Below are positions 12,180 through 23,431 of a stretch of DNA of 64,000 nt, in pieces. Within the stretch, counting starts at the first letter, position 1, and every line of letters begins with the position of its first letter. Source of the stretch: Siphonodentalium dalli (taxonomy: Eukaryota > Mollusca > Scaphopoda > Gadilida > Siphonodentaliidae). The notes beneath the pieces are model-generated. The model saw only the letters and a list, made by a program, of their open reading frames with translations. It was not told the DNA's origin and did no database searches. The position numbers and the translations under genes were made by a program. Location: the NCBI GenBank assembly GCA_032622095.1, contig CP136067.1, forward strand, positions 82,860,705-82,924,704. The letters run 5' to 3'.

Positions 12180-12312
12180 TCCTAATTATTTTCTGTGTAT
12201 GTATACATGTACATGATGTATTGATGATACGTACTTGTGTCATATGTATTGTCTCTGTAATGTCTACTATGATGACCAGAGTTACTATTAAAATTGAATT
12301 GAATTGAATTGC
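12180..12312 (+). mobile_element. LINE 3' end with (AATTG)n tail
   Basis: A 3'-UTR-like stretch ends in CCAGAGTTACTATTAAAATT followed by three GAATT units. Similar (GAATT)n endings occur at 54129-54145 and, on the minus strand, at 49868-49885. The coding part is absent, as expected of a severely 5'-truncated LINE insertion. Which LINE it came from is not determined. Confidence 0.5.
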
Positions 12313-12673
12313 TATGATGCTGAATTGTCTTCATGAATTGCTATGATGCTGGTAGGACCAACCTATACTGTTACGAAAAAGCACAGTTTATATTTCCAAA
12401 GTTTTAAATTTTGCGGTTGCTATAATCTGAGCGATTTGAGTAAAAACAGTGTCTGTGTGAAACATCCAAGAACATAATTATATATTTTAAATATTTTAGT
12501 AATGGTGGCGCTGGTGTTTGTAAAACGATAAGGATAATCTCATTGATGGCCGGTTTGCAACAATCGACAGACCCAGTATTAATAGTTTTCACAACATACA
12601 TGTTTTTGAATGTTTTATACACATAGAGGCATTTCCTCAGATCAGGCAAACACCGCGAGACTGACAACTTTAA

Positions 12674-12909
12674 CCCTTTGAGTGCCAGGTCGATTTTTGT
12701 ATCAACCCATATACCCTGTGCCAATGCATTCTCTTGTATATGCGAGTCGACCATAGGTCGCCTCGCATATATAAGAGAATGCATTGGCCTAACAATTTTT
12801 GTTTTTGATTTTTAAATGTTTTCAATTATAATTATTTATTCTTATATTCTTTAACAGACTTATTTTGTAGGTTTAGGGCCGATGAGATCGGCCCCTGGCA
12901 CTCAAAGGG
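12674..12909. mobile_element. piggyBac-like MITE with 67-bp palindrome (236 bp)
   Basis: Perfect 16-bp terminal inverted repeats CCCTTTGAGTGCCAGG (12674-12689) and CCTGGCACTCAAAGGG (12894-12909) are flanked by TTAA at 12670-12673 and 12910-12913. Positions 12721-12787 form a near-perfect hairpin starting CCAATGCATTCTC and ending GAGAATGCATTGG. The same palindrome occurs twice in each of the elements at 25.2, 28.6 and 38.5 kb, whose terminal repeats differ. No transposase is present. TTAA duplication and CCC/GGG ends place it with piggyBac-type non-autonomous elements. Confidence 0.92.
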
Positions 12910-13366
12910 TTAAAAACGTATTATGGACATGTTCGGGTGCGCCAAACTCATAAGTTAGTACTCCGGTGCTATGCCAACTGTCGGAATGTACCATGCTACT
13001 AACATCGCCGAAAATAAAGGTATATAAATGTATATATATATATACTATACGCTCAATTGTAAACATTTATTTCTCGATTCGGGAAGCAAATATCAACGAT
13101 AAGCTAACGCAAACGATTTCGCATTTACTGCATTTACTTAATATATGAGAATGACGGTGTGTGTTATCAATTTGGATATATTATTTGTTAAAATAACTAC
13201 TCTGAGAAAGAGTATTCTCCATTTCTATATTTTATCACCCTACTGGAGTGTTTCACATCACTTTAAATAAAATAACGTTATTGTTTCTTAACATCATCGC
13301 TTTACTCTAACACCATCATATATCAATTCAGCAGGACACACAATCATCGCAGAATTCAAGGACCAC

Positions 13367-13866
13367 TTAAAGGCACGTGAGGCCTTAGTTGTCGAAAATA
13401 TTCATATTTGTTCTAATCACCGTAAACAGAAAAACATTAAAACGCATAGTTTCGTTCATATATACCATGACCATAACGTAAACAGCATGTTATCACAAAG
13501 ACCTACTATATTTTACCTAAGCAAGAGCCTGATTGTGTTACAGAAGACAGCACAATGCTACTGGCTAATCACACACAAATGGCATAAACGCTCTTTATTA
13601 GTTCCATATCAAGAATTAACCAACAAAGAACGCTCTTTATGTTTACCATCATAATATAAACAAACACCAGAAAAGTTACTTTTTATGCTTTTGTTTACAT
13701 AACAATGGTCAAACATTTGACAATAACATACTGTTTATGCGATATTTCTTATTTGTATACGGACAAAGTCTGTCTACATTTTGATGTTCTTTCTGTTTGT
13801 GGCGGTTTTTGACGGGTGGAAATATTTTCACAGGATACCCACCGCCAAGGCCAACCGTACCTTTAA
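13367..13866 (-). mobile_element. 500-bp inverted-repeat MITE, copy B
   Basis: Reverse-complement counterpart of copy A. Aligned by eye they differ at only a handful of positions, including a 2-nt gap in the AAACTGTATGCG region. The pair therefore forms a long inverted repeat with a 1.2-kb spacer. The ends are TTAAAGGCACGTGAGGCC and GGCCAACCGTACCTTTAA. Confidence 0.85.
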
Positions 13867-16009
13867 TCATACAGGTTTGGGTTCATCTCGATGAAATTTG
13901 GGCAGAACTTGGTCAACATGGGCTTTGATTAGTACTCTTCATGCATTGATTTTTCTCCATTTTCCTCTATAGCGTTACATGTATCTCTCTATACTTAGAT
14001 TATCACAAAATTAAGCTTAATGCCACGCGGCGGTAAGCACGGGGTGACAGCCCAGCTCTTTGTCCGTTTGATAACCTTGAAATTGGCATTTGAAAATTTT
14101 ATTGTAAAACTATATTATTTTGAACAAAATCAGAACATCAAATTGACAATTTATATATACACAAATAGTTCAATATTTAATGAGAATGGGATAGTTTAAA
14201 CATTATTTATGCCATGAATAATGCAACACTATACATTACATCAGAATTAGTACATAACGTCATGACCGGATTCGACATCAAACGTGTGGGCTTATATTTG
14301 TGAGTCGTTTCCGGAATCAGTTTTTATCCGTCCCACATAGCGAGAGAGTGATGGTCTGCTTCACATGTATATGTAGTAAGATATTAATTCAGATATGACC
14401 GTCGTTTCGTGTAGCCGGTTATTGCATGCTCTCGCGAGGTGGGATGGGTTTTATTTTATATCATATCGCTATTTTTCATTCATAGATCAGATCCTGCCGA
14501 AAACGGAAACAAATTTGGCGGTGGGGGTGGGTGGGTACAAAAAATGATCGAAAGGGAAAAAATGCCATACGTGCCTGAATTTTTTTTCCGACCCTGCATA
14601 GATCAGCAAGAAACTCGTAGAAAGTCAAAGCAAAATTTCTTATTGTGGATAAAAAAAACAACGTTTTGACACAAGCTGATATGAAGACGAAGCGATAACA
14701 TGTGTTAGAAGTGTAAATCTGATTTGCCTCCCCCTCCATTATACATCACTTTGACTGTAATGTGAGCTTATGGCTTGTTTGACTAATTCTAACTTGACAT
14801 GGGGTCGAATTGGATGGTGCTACTTTAATTATTAATTTAAAATGATAGAAACAATTTCAATTGTCAAAATAGATGTTACTTGTATAGGTATGTGGAAACA
14901 GCAAGGGGCTGGTCAGAAGTTTCAACAGTTGGAAATGTAATGCCTGACGTATAGCAGCTAACGAGACTTGTGTGCATAAGCAATTGTAGCTACAGTGTCA
15001 TTGAAATTTTAGTTACATTTTCAATTGCTAACTTGCATCTACTAAAATAGATATTATGACATCACAAGATTTCCGGAAATGACGTGAAATTTCGGGGATT
15101 TCTCGACACGTGTGTCTATAAACAGAATTCCGGAAATAGATGAAGTGATTTTCCCAACCGACTGGAACTGAATAACGTCACTGCACGTCGTCGCACTATA
15201 ATCTGAAATGACTGAATCACTCCCTCGATTTTTAACGGTGGTAAAACAAAGGTGGGAAGGGATACAAGCCCGGATAAAATTATTCATTTTGCGAAAAAAA
15301 ATCTGAGTCGAAAAATGGAGATAACTCGGGTGGAACTCTTATTCGCACAGGTTCGCACAGGTTCGCACAGGTTCGCATAGTAGTAAATATATGTGGCAAG
15401 GTAAACAAAATTGACCGGAAAATGTAGGAGTACAAGCTCGGACAAAATAATACATGTTGCGAAGAAAAATGTCGAAGTCGAACTAGAGGTGAGCCCAATG
15501 GGACTGAGGATATACCCCGCAGTGCAATTAGGATACATTAACGGTAGTGAGTTCATAATCGTCGGTGCATAGGTTTGCATAATGTTAAAATTATCTGTGC
15601 CATGTTTAAAATAATTGACAAGAAAAATTTAGTAATACAATTAAATTTTTACATACCCCTAATATCTCTTCCGATTTCCCTATAGCGTTACGGTAGACAC
15701 GCCCCCTTATTCAATGCGTTCATAAACCTATGAACGTAACGTGACGTCACTTCCAATGTCGTTCATAGGTTTATGAACACATTGGTCCCGGAAATCACCG
15801 GGGATTGTCGGACATTACCGACCGCTTGAGTATCTAGTCAGCCAATACGCCAAGGATTTGATAGCAAACAATATGTAATCGAGGTTCATGATTGGATGGC
15901 TAGTTGCATCTAATCGCGAGCACGGGTGGCACGAGATGTTCGATTGACTATCATAATGTTGGTTATCATATAATCCCATATCCCATAATATGTCAAATAT
16001 AGCGAATTA
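13867..16009. other. Intergenic, no gene seen
   Basis: No supported gene. Local features: a 10-bp tandem repeat GTTCGCACAG (about four units, 15341-15378), and a hairpin at 15719-15776 with arms GTTCATAAACCTATGAACG and CGTTCATAGGTTTATGAAC around TAACGTGACGTCACTTCC. Confidence 0.5.
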
Positions 16010-16130
16010 TCGAAATATGAAATACAACGAAAAAGCGAAATATGAAAATACAGCGAAATAGTACGAAAAATCGAAATAGGAAAATACAACGAAATAGCGA
16101 AATAGGACGAAATATAGAGCGAAATAGGAA
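16010..16130. repeat. GCGAAATA-rich low-complexity repeat
   Basis: Repeats of CGAAATA(T/G)GAAAATACAA and GCGAAATAGGA with irregular period of about 12-25 bp. No coding potential is claimed. Confidence 0.75.
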
Positions 16131-16242
16131 ATTATTTTTATAAACGCAATAACGGAGATATTTGAAAAAGTGTTTTTGACGAAATAACGGACATATTTGG
16201 AGAAGTGTTTTAAAGAGCGTAAGTATATAAATATAAATAATA

Positions 16243-16361
16243 AACGGCGGATTCAACGTGGTCATGGGTTTTGACCGCGATAACAAATCAGCAAACTCCG
16301 CATGAACCCCTTCGGGTCGCGGTCGCGGTCAAAATCCCATGACCACATTGAAACCGCCGTT
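16243..16361. repeat. Foldback hairpin, about 38-bp arms
   Basis: Left arm 16243-16280 (AACGGCGGATTCAACGTGG, then TCATGGG and TTTTGACCGCGA) pairs with 16323-16361 (TCGCGGTCAAAATCCCATGA, then CCAC and AACCGCCGTT) with few mismatches. The 42-nt loop holds CGAACCC-type sequence. It is probably a small foldback element. Confidence 0.85.
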
Positions 16362-16916
16362 GATTTCTTATATAATACACTAATGTAATCGTCAATTAAC
16401 TACTATGTAAAACAATTGCATGGCTGTCACCCAATCAGCCCAATCAGTCATTTCTCGATAACCTTATAGGGAGACTGCACATGTCATGTACGCCGATTCA
16501 ATAAATTATCAGTAATAACAACGATCTAATATCGATAATATATATATATATAAAAACGTCTAAGGTGCTTTCTGGAAACGTTCAAGTTAACAGATTTTCT
16601 TAAAAAATTATTAATTTAATATAAATTTACTTTATGGCTCCAGCTATAAACTAAGTTACGTATGTCCATGTAAAAGTCGTAATCAAATTTAATGACTGAT
16701 AGTGGATTGGGAAACGCGTGACACAAGTCGTGTACCAAATCATATTGACACGGGTCGTAAAACTCAAGCCACTGACTATACAATAAAACTATTGAGTATA
16801 TGTGACTATTGTACATATAATATAATAATTATTTGATACATTTGCCTGAAAACTGTACAAAAGTATGTCGATGATACGACAGCGTAGAACCACGACATCC
16901 TCTTTTGTTACCAACG

Positions 16917-17395
16917 TGTTTAAACAAGTTACTAACTTGTTTAAACAAGTTAACTAACTTGTGTAAATAAGTTACCAGCTTGTTTAAACAAGTTAGCTAA
17001 CTTGTTTGCACAAGTTACTAAATTGTTTAAACAAGTTAGCTGACTTGTTTAAACAAGTTAACCAACTTGTGTTAACAAGTTACTCACTTGTTTAAACAAG
17101 TTACTAACTTGTTTAAACAAGTTACTAACTTGTTTACACAAGTTAGATAACTGTCGTAGAAAATGGCTATCCGCGATTGGTCAGATACTAACTTGATTAA
17201 ACAAGTTAGCTAACGTGTTTACACGAGTAACCACATTATTTAAACAAGTTAGCTAACTTGTTTAAACAAGTAACTAACTTGTTTAAACATGTTACTAACT
17301 TGTTTAAGCAAAATATCTAATTTGTTTAAACAAGTTAACTAACTTGTGCAAACAAGTTTGCTAACTTGTTTAAATAAATTGCTAAATTGTTCAGA
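16917..17395. repeat. Palindromic minisatellite, about 21-bp unit
   Basis: About twenty units of the type AACTTGTTTAAACAAGTTA(G)CT. The core AACTTGTTTAAACAAGTT is a perfect 18-bp palindrome, so every unit can pair with itself and with any neighbour. A non-repeat interruption lies at 17151-17190. The array ends about 210 bp beyond the stop codon of the channel gene, on its 3' side. Several units have decayed (AAATTG, GTGTAAATAAG). Confidence 0.93.
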
Positions 17396-17603
17396 TAATA
17401 TGATAAACAATCGTGGCAGTTTTGTAAACATATTATCTGAACTTAGTCTGAATATTTCCCCCAACCGAATAAGAATCATTCAGCAACTGTATTATCTTAT
17501 GTCTGCTCACATTTCCTGAAAACCCCACCGATAAATAACAGACGATATAAATTAATACATCTATAACTGGTGAGAGAATCAATTTTGTAAAGAAAGTGTT
17601 AAA

Positions 17604-18755
17604 TCAGTGAAGAGTTATGGAAAAGCAAACGACGAAACACAACAATGTGAGAAGTAAAACAACGTAGAAAGCGAGTTTGTCAATCTTTTCCGACACAACT
17701 CTCCACGAGTGGCGTTCTATATTATCATCAGACGCACATTCTGTTGAAACCACTTCCGTATTCTTATTACCAATCAGAAACCGGGCCCACTTAGGCAATT
17801 TGACTGACGAATTTGAGAAGTACAACCGTTGAACCGCGACTTCAATGACGATGGTGAAGACAGATAGAGCGAACAGAAAGTCCAGGACTAACGCCAGAAC
17901 TGACACCGATCCGGATGTTTTCGGTAAAATTTCGTAACTCAAACTGAAGTAAAAGGAATATGACAACATGATTGAAACGGAAAATGACAGTTTTTCGCCG
18001 CTTTCCATCGGTATCTTGAATGTGCATAGATTTGCCGCAGAGAGAATGACCAACGGTGTTATGATCGTAGTAACGTAAAATGAAGACTTTCGCTTGATGG
18101 TTACTGTAAACGCAACACCGGAAATATCACCTTCATACGTGACAGACGAAATTGAATGTGAGACTAGTTCCCACTCCTCCTTCTGGACACTGACACTAGC
18201 TGTCGTGGTATATTCCGTTAATCTGTCTGGAACCAGTCTAACATAGTACGATAGTGATGTCATGGTTATCAAACATGTCTGTGTGTCGAATGGAAAGTTG
18301 GCTATATCTATCGTACAAGCTGTGTTGAAATCACTGGTAACGCACCAACTTACTTCCCCATCATATTTCACTATAGTATCTTGGCCACAGTTACTCATCG
18401 GTTTGAACTTTGTTACTTCATTTGTAACGGCGAAGCGAGGTATCCATATCTTATCCGCATCAACGCTGATGTATTCAACACCATATGCAGACGCATTCCA
18501 TGCGAAATCAGGCTCCCACAACCACGCAGACACAATGCAATTGGTGTTAAGAGTTTGTGTCGAAGACTGTACGTCGGTTATATCAATCAAGATTAATCTC
18601 AGGCCTACTTCGACGATATCCTCATGTGGTGGAATCAAAGGATCGGAGTTTTTGTACCACGTGTTCCTCAAATTGACAATCGCATCAAGCCGATGATTAA
18701 AACCGTTGCAGGTCACAAAAACCAACACCAAACACCCAAACATCTTCACTCCCAT
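17604..18755 (-). CDS. Cys-loop ligand-gated ion channel, nicotinic-receptor-like, single exon
   Basis: Encodes 383 residues without introns. Residues 1-18 form a signal peptide (MFGCLVLVFVTC core). The extracellular domain has WLWEPDFAWN (78-87), IWIPRFAV (103-110) and the Cys-loop C147-C161 with FPFDTQTC. TM1 spans about 226-248, TM2 256-276 with GEK at 253-255 and leucine at the 9' position, TM3 283-306, then a short loop of about 50 residues and TM4 359-381. GEK before TM2 is the cation-selective arrangement of nicotinic receptors. There is no vicinal Cys pair, so it is not an alpha-type agonist subunit. The usual WxPD aspartate is arginine here. It would assemble as a pentameric membrane channel; its ligand cannot be read from sequence. 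MGVKMFG gives the start, with M5 a possible alternative. A broken paralogue lies at 40.6-43.2 kb. A single-exon copy suggests retroposition or loss of introns. Confidence 0.93.
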   Translation of the reverse strand: MGVKMFGCLVLVFVTCNGFNHRLDAIVNLRNTWYKNSDPLIPPHEDIVEVGLRLILIDITDVQSSTQTLNTNCIVSAWLWEPDFAWNASAYGVEYISVDADKIWIPRFAVTNEVTKFKPMSNCGQDTIVKYDGEVSWCVTSDFNTACTIDIANFPFDTQTCLITMTSLSYYVRLVPDRLTEYTTTASVSVQKEEWELVSHSISSVTYEGDISGVAFTVTIKRKSSFYVTTIITPLVILSAANLCTFKIPMESGEKLSFSVSIMLSYSFYFSLSYEILPKTSGSVSVLALVLDFLFALSVFTIVIEVAVQRLYFSNSSVKLPKWARFLIGNKNTEVVSTECASDDNIERHSWRVVSEKIDKLAFYVVLLLTLLCFVVCFSITLH

Positions 18756-20061
18756 CTTCTACTGCTGAAATTACCGAGAGGTGGTTTTCACGCTGCTAGA
18801 CTGAAGGGTGTTGTGGCGTGTCTGCGTCATATGTCATAACCAGACAAATTATACCACCAAGATTCTTAAAGGAGCAATAAAAGGAGTGGGTACCTTCACA
18901 CCATCCCAATTTCATTCGATCTGTTTTGTGGGAAGATGTACAAGCGAGTTTATCGAGTTTATTCTGCTGTTGCCATTGTGTTATTCACATTGTAACTTGT
19001 AATGAACCGGCATGACATCGCACATTATTGCACCAGCCATGCCAGTTTAATTTGGCCTGCTTCACGGACACTGCAGTATCGATGTAATAATAGTGTGGGG
19101 CAAATGTATCCTTGCATATATTTTTAGAAAAAGCAAGCCAGTATCGTTTTCTTAAACTATTAAGTTTGGAGGGCTTTTTAAAACTCTATTCCAATATTTA
19201 ACCAAGTCGGAAGTATAGAAAAGACGAGAGGGTATGGTGGGAACATTTGCATTTAAATCAGGCCTAGCCTGCAAAACGTAAATCGGTATACAACCACTGT
19301 ATATGAACTGTTACATCGGAAGTAGTTCTATCGCCGGTTTGTGATGGTTCTTGCCTGATTTGTGATGGTACCTTATGATCGAAATTATACATTTTCGCGA
19401 GTTTTTAACAGTTAAAATTGCAACTTTTTAGCCATCTAGCTGATAATTCGATTAATTTTTCTATTCTACTCACAATCGATGGCCCAAATGAGCGTAATAA
19501 TAACGAAAATATCGTTGTGCGAGTCATCATAACAACGACGAAAACAGCGAATTTTTATATTTGTTTGGGTTCTCTCCTGATCGAGTCGGTTTTCTCCCTA
19601 TTTGATCGGTTATATACGTGAACTACTATGGCTAACATTTGACACGATCAAGCTTCAAACTGACCATGTCGTGAAATTAACCAAAGATAAACACAACAAA
19701 ATAAGCATTAAGTTGAAATTTGCACCGCTTGTCATCAATTTCGATGAATTACACTGCCTTCCTATGTTTATTCAATAAACTCTGTTACGCCTATCAAAAT
19801 TCACAAAGTCTCCAGCTAGTTTGAAAAATAAATATTGGTATACTGGAGAATAGCCGTATAGGTATGGTAGAATTTGTAAATAATGAATGGAACTGTAACA
19901 CCATAGAGATCTATGAGTATATTTAATGCCGCAAGCTTTCGGTTTGCACCTTCCTCGGGCGGCACCTTCCTCGGGCGGCACCTTCCTCGGGCCGCAGATA
20001 GAACAATACTAAAGTTAAAGTAAGTTACGACGTCCGATGTTTAGGATGTGACGTAATCGCG
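18756..20061. other. 5' flank of the channel gene; no other gene seen
   Basis: No convincing promoter element is visible immediately upstream of the channel start. Three units of GCACCTTCCTCGGGCG form a short GC-rich tandem repeat at about 19946-19996. Otherwise this is AT-rich non-coding sequence. Confidence 0.45.
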
Positions 20062-20720
20062 ATGGTAAACAAGAGGGTGGACCAAATTCACATCCACGAC
20101 GATATGAACCCCTTGTCCCGATTCATTCCGTCACTCGGGCTTCTAACAGTGCTATCAATTTCTACTCATCAATCTTCCGCCTGTGTGTATCATGTAGGCC
20201 ACCTCGAACAACACAAACCCGAATGTCCTTTTTGCAGTGTTGTCCTGAACCGAAGTGATTGGCCACTGGCAGATCGTCCTAGTTTTTTATTTTATATTTT
20301 GCCGATGACCTGTGATTCTTAGGCGAAGTTTTTGCCCGGTCTCCCCTATATAATGAGTATCCGGACACTTGGCACACACGATGAGATACACCAAACCACT
20401 AGAATTACAGTTGAATGAGCCCTTCGGTCGGAAAATGTGACCATCCTTGGTTCTTGGAATATCGTTAGAGATTAGCTGACACGTCTTACATCTGGGCGTG
20501 TGACATGGTGTGGTTTTTGAATCTGAGAATGATGGTTGTGGTTTGGTTTATTGTGTAGGTTAGGTGGTTGCCTCGTGGCCACGACGGGCTTATCGGGCAG
20601 GACTTTATGTAGATATTTGTCACTGTCTATCATAGGTTGGAGGTCCTGAAGAATATTCCGGAGTTTGTCAGTAGACGGATGATAGGTTACCACAAATGGA
20701 ACTCGCTGCCGATCGCTCAA
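20062..20720 (-). pseudogene. Penelope-like element, C-terminal part with GIY-YIG endonuclease
   Basis: Read on the minus strand, the fragment starts with VPFVVTYHPSTDKLRNILQD and PVVATRQPPNLHNK. After a frameshift it continues with HTPRCKTCQLI, then VYLIVCAKC, HYIGETGQKLRLRITGHRQN, and after a stop and another shift LPVANHFGSGQH. YLI-C-KC plus YIGETG-LR-R--GHR is the GIY-YIG nuclease pattern of Penelope-type retroelements, and the PPNL and PRCKTC blocks are the linker that precedes it. At least two frameshifts and several stops show it is dead. The reverse transcriptase half is missing: the homology stops where the inverted-repeat structure at 20719 begins. Confidence 0.8.
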
Positions 20721-21917
20721 ATTAATTCATTTGTTGCATACATTCTCTTGAGTATAAAATGAGATGGTCCCATAAATGGCTGGACAACGCCCTTTTAAGT
20801 AGATCGATGATTTACTCTGTAAACCTACATGTACGTTATATATGGTGCGATTAAAGTACGACCTCGCTTGTTTCACATAAGCCATTTATAAAATACAAGA
20901 GGTATATTAAGAAATAATACAAAATAAATACCTAATGCAGGGGATTAAGTGACATTAATTGGCAGAAACCAAATAACAAAAATCACGAGTATAATATCAT
21001 AATCATGCCCGTCTACATAAATGACCAATGGTAATAGAAATCTACTCTCAGGAGATTATGAAATGGTATATTAATTAATTAATACAGGGCCGTTGTTGAA
21101 AGATCCAGGTGGGACATTGTTTCAATGCCAGCACCAACATATTTCCTCCAAGAAAGTCCCGCCGAAGGGATATTTACACATTTTTGTCGCCCAGACATGA
21201 ACGTATCTTATGAAATCACGTTCAATTGAATCATTGATAGGTTATGGCCTGGCAGGGTGGTGGGGATGGGGGCTTGGACGGGGAGGGGGTGCTTAATCGG
21301 TGTCTGTCCCCAACTTTGGTCAAATGTTTCAACAGTTACAAATTTCATACCTTAGACTAGATTGGTTGGAAATTTCACATCAACAATATGTTTAAAAAAA
21401 AGTCCCTCCTTATATATAGGTGCATCGATTCACTGATATCAGATGTCCGCTACTGTCACGAATCTTAGTAACTATTTGACTATTATTATCCCCATACCTA
21501 TGTTATGTAAAGGTTTACGAGAAATAAACTGATTGACTGATTGATAAGCTGAGATTTATTTATTCCTACTCTGAGATCACCACACCTGTTCATTGTTAAT
21601 TGCATATATCGCAACATGCATGTGGACGGCGATATACATAATATACACAAATTCGTGGGCAACCCAAATGCAAACTTTACACATACTAAATCATTATGTG
21701 AAACAAGCGAGGTCGTACTTTAATCGCACCATAGATAACGTACATGTAGGTTTACAGAGTAAATAATCGATATGGATAGTGTAGCTTATAGATTTGTCAT
21801 TTTCGTCGTGATATATCGACTACTTAAAAGGGCACTGTACGCTAAATCCAGCCATTTATGGGACCATCTCATTTTATACTCAAGAGAATGTATGCAACAA
21901 ATGAATGAATTTGAGCC
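20719..21917. mobile_element. 1.2-kb foldback structure with 165-225-bp arms
   Basis: Left arm 20719-20887 and right arm about 21690-21917 are reverse complements: GCAACAAATGAAT at the outer end, TATACTCAAGAGAATG, GGGACCATCTCATTTTA, TACATGTAGGTTTACAGAGT, and CAAGCGAGGTCGTACTTTA at the inner end. The left arm lacks about 48 bp present in the right arm, between two TCGAT/TCGAC repeats. The 0.8-kb spacer contains a CTGATTGACTGATTGA tail-like motif near 21528 but no gene. A partial third copy of the outer arm lies at 22020-22090. Confidence 0.85.
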
Positions 21918-22739
21918 ATGGATTATTGGAAAATACACTCATGTGCCATATAAATGATGGTAATTATAATGAAAATGAAATTATGGTAATTATAATGAAA
22001 ATGAAATTATGACCCAACATATATTCTGTGAGTATAAAAGGAGATGGTCCAATAAATGGACGGATTTAGGGTACAGTCTCCCTTTAAATTTGCCAATACG
22101 CCAGATCTCATCTCAGCAGGTCGGCTTGGATTATTCCTGGATGTCATTCACCGAAGTTTAGATATTACAAACTGAACCTCACGTAGATCATGAGTCCCGC
22201 TATACGCATATGCCTATATGGACATAATATTTCTGCTGAGTTTCCGCCACGGCCATATACACAATTATATATGTACTTAATGATGAAAAAATATAGTGTG
22301 AACCTATATATCTCAAGCACCATGCCATGTTCCACATGCACACTCTCTCCCTAACCTAGTCTCCCGAAGCCCGAGCATTATCTGCTTATAATAACACTTG
22401 TTTTAGATAGACTATCAGCCTCATTTTGAGTCGATAATGTGCTGAAATGAGATATTTTAGTCATATTATCGACTCATAATGAGCGACTATAAGCAGATTA
22501 TGTGCGGACAATGACACAAATAATCAAAATCACGACTTTTCATGTGCAGGCTCTTTAACAAGTGTTTTCACTGTGGCCCGCAACATAAAACGAAATGGCC
22601 GATATGAATCCATTATCTTCCTATTTCAGAATGAAAGAATCACATTATGTACCTATTTCACAGTATAGGTCGATTATGTGCGTATTTACGCGTGGGTATG
22701 TTGCTCTCCCACGAGGAGGTAATAAATATATATAAACCG
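21918..22739. other. Intergenic, no gene seen
   Basis: A 27-bp direct duplication (ATGGTAATTATAATGAAAAT and AAATT) lies at 21957-22010. An imperfect hairpin built on CTGCTTATA and GAGTCGATAAT lies at about 22380-22500. No coding region is supported. Confidence 0.5.
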
Positions 22740-22912
22740 GCCGCGTTTTGTGACATGTTGATAGGTCCAGGTAGACTCATTCGTCGAGTGCAGCTGAGAC
22801 AGACATATCTCACGGCAGAACTTGGAAGACATCCGATATCAATAGAAATGAGATATAGAGAGCTATCATATTTGTCTACGCTAGTGAGCCATGATGGTCT
22901 AGAACTTGACTG
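22740..22912 (+). pseudogene. Possible LINE ORF2 remnant
   Basis: The frame reads LRQTYLTAELGRHPISIEMR followed by YRELSYLSTL. ELGRxPI with flanking residues resembles ATRAELGRFPIAHDAI in the LINE at 31.7-32.4 kb and YGETGTVPLSIDIKCRM in the copy at 49.2 kb, which lie after the reverse transcriptase. The match is short and could be chance. Confidence 0.35.
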
Positions 22913-23309
22913 AGCATATTTATTTAATTAGTATTGAAAAAAGATTTCTTAAGATAATATTAGATAAAGTTGAAAACGTATATTTATATATATCTAATGC
23001 GACACATCCCTAAATCGGAAATTGCTTAATTATGCAATGTACTAAGTTAATTGATTGTATGTGTTGTGTCTAATTTATTATATGGTGAATGTATTATGGA
23101 ACTGTTTTGGGATAATAGTTTAGTATGACAAATATTGCTTGTATAAATTGCTTGCATATATGTAAATCTGTTTAGCTATGTTCCAGTTTAAATGCTGGCT
23201 TTGAAGATAAATAATACAACTGTTTGCTGTAGTAATAATGACATATAAAACATTAGGGTGAAGAAAGATGGCAGCATAATTTTTAATGCAGCCATTGGCC
23301 GGCTCAGTC

Positions 23310-23431
23310 GCTGATTGGTCGAAAATATCCGCTAATAATTATTTGATTGACGGCTATGGAAAGGTCAGACAATGGACCTTCCCATAGCCGTCAATCAAAT
23401 AATTATTAGCGGATATTTTCGACCAATCAGC
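23310..23431. repeat. Hairpin, 57-bp arms
   Basis: Left arm 23310-23366 (from GCTGATTGGTCGAAAATATC) and right arm 23375-23431 are reverse complements with one mismatch; the loop is AGACAATG. Such an uneroded palindrome suggests a recent foldback element. A related single arm (GAAAATATCGGCTAAT then TTATTTGATTGACAG) lies at about 63689-63722. Confidence 0.93.

Noticed and set aside
16917-17395. Possible CRISPR array
   Set aside because: Units are contiguous palindromes without unique spacers of constant length, and the surroundings are animal DNA.
18262-18696. Plus-strand open frame of 144 codons
   Set aside because: It is antisense to the channel gene and has no domain; the minus-strand protein is clearly the coding one.
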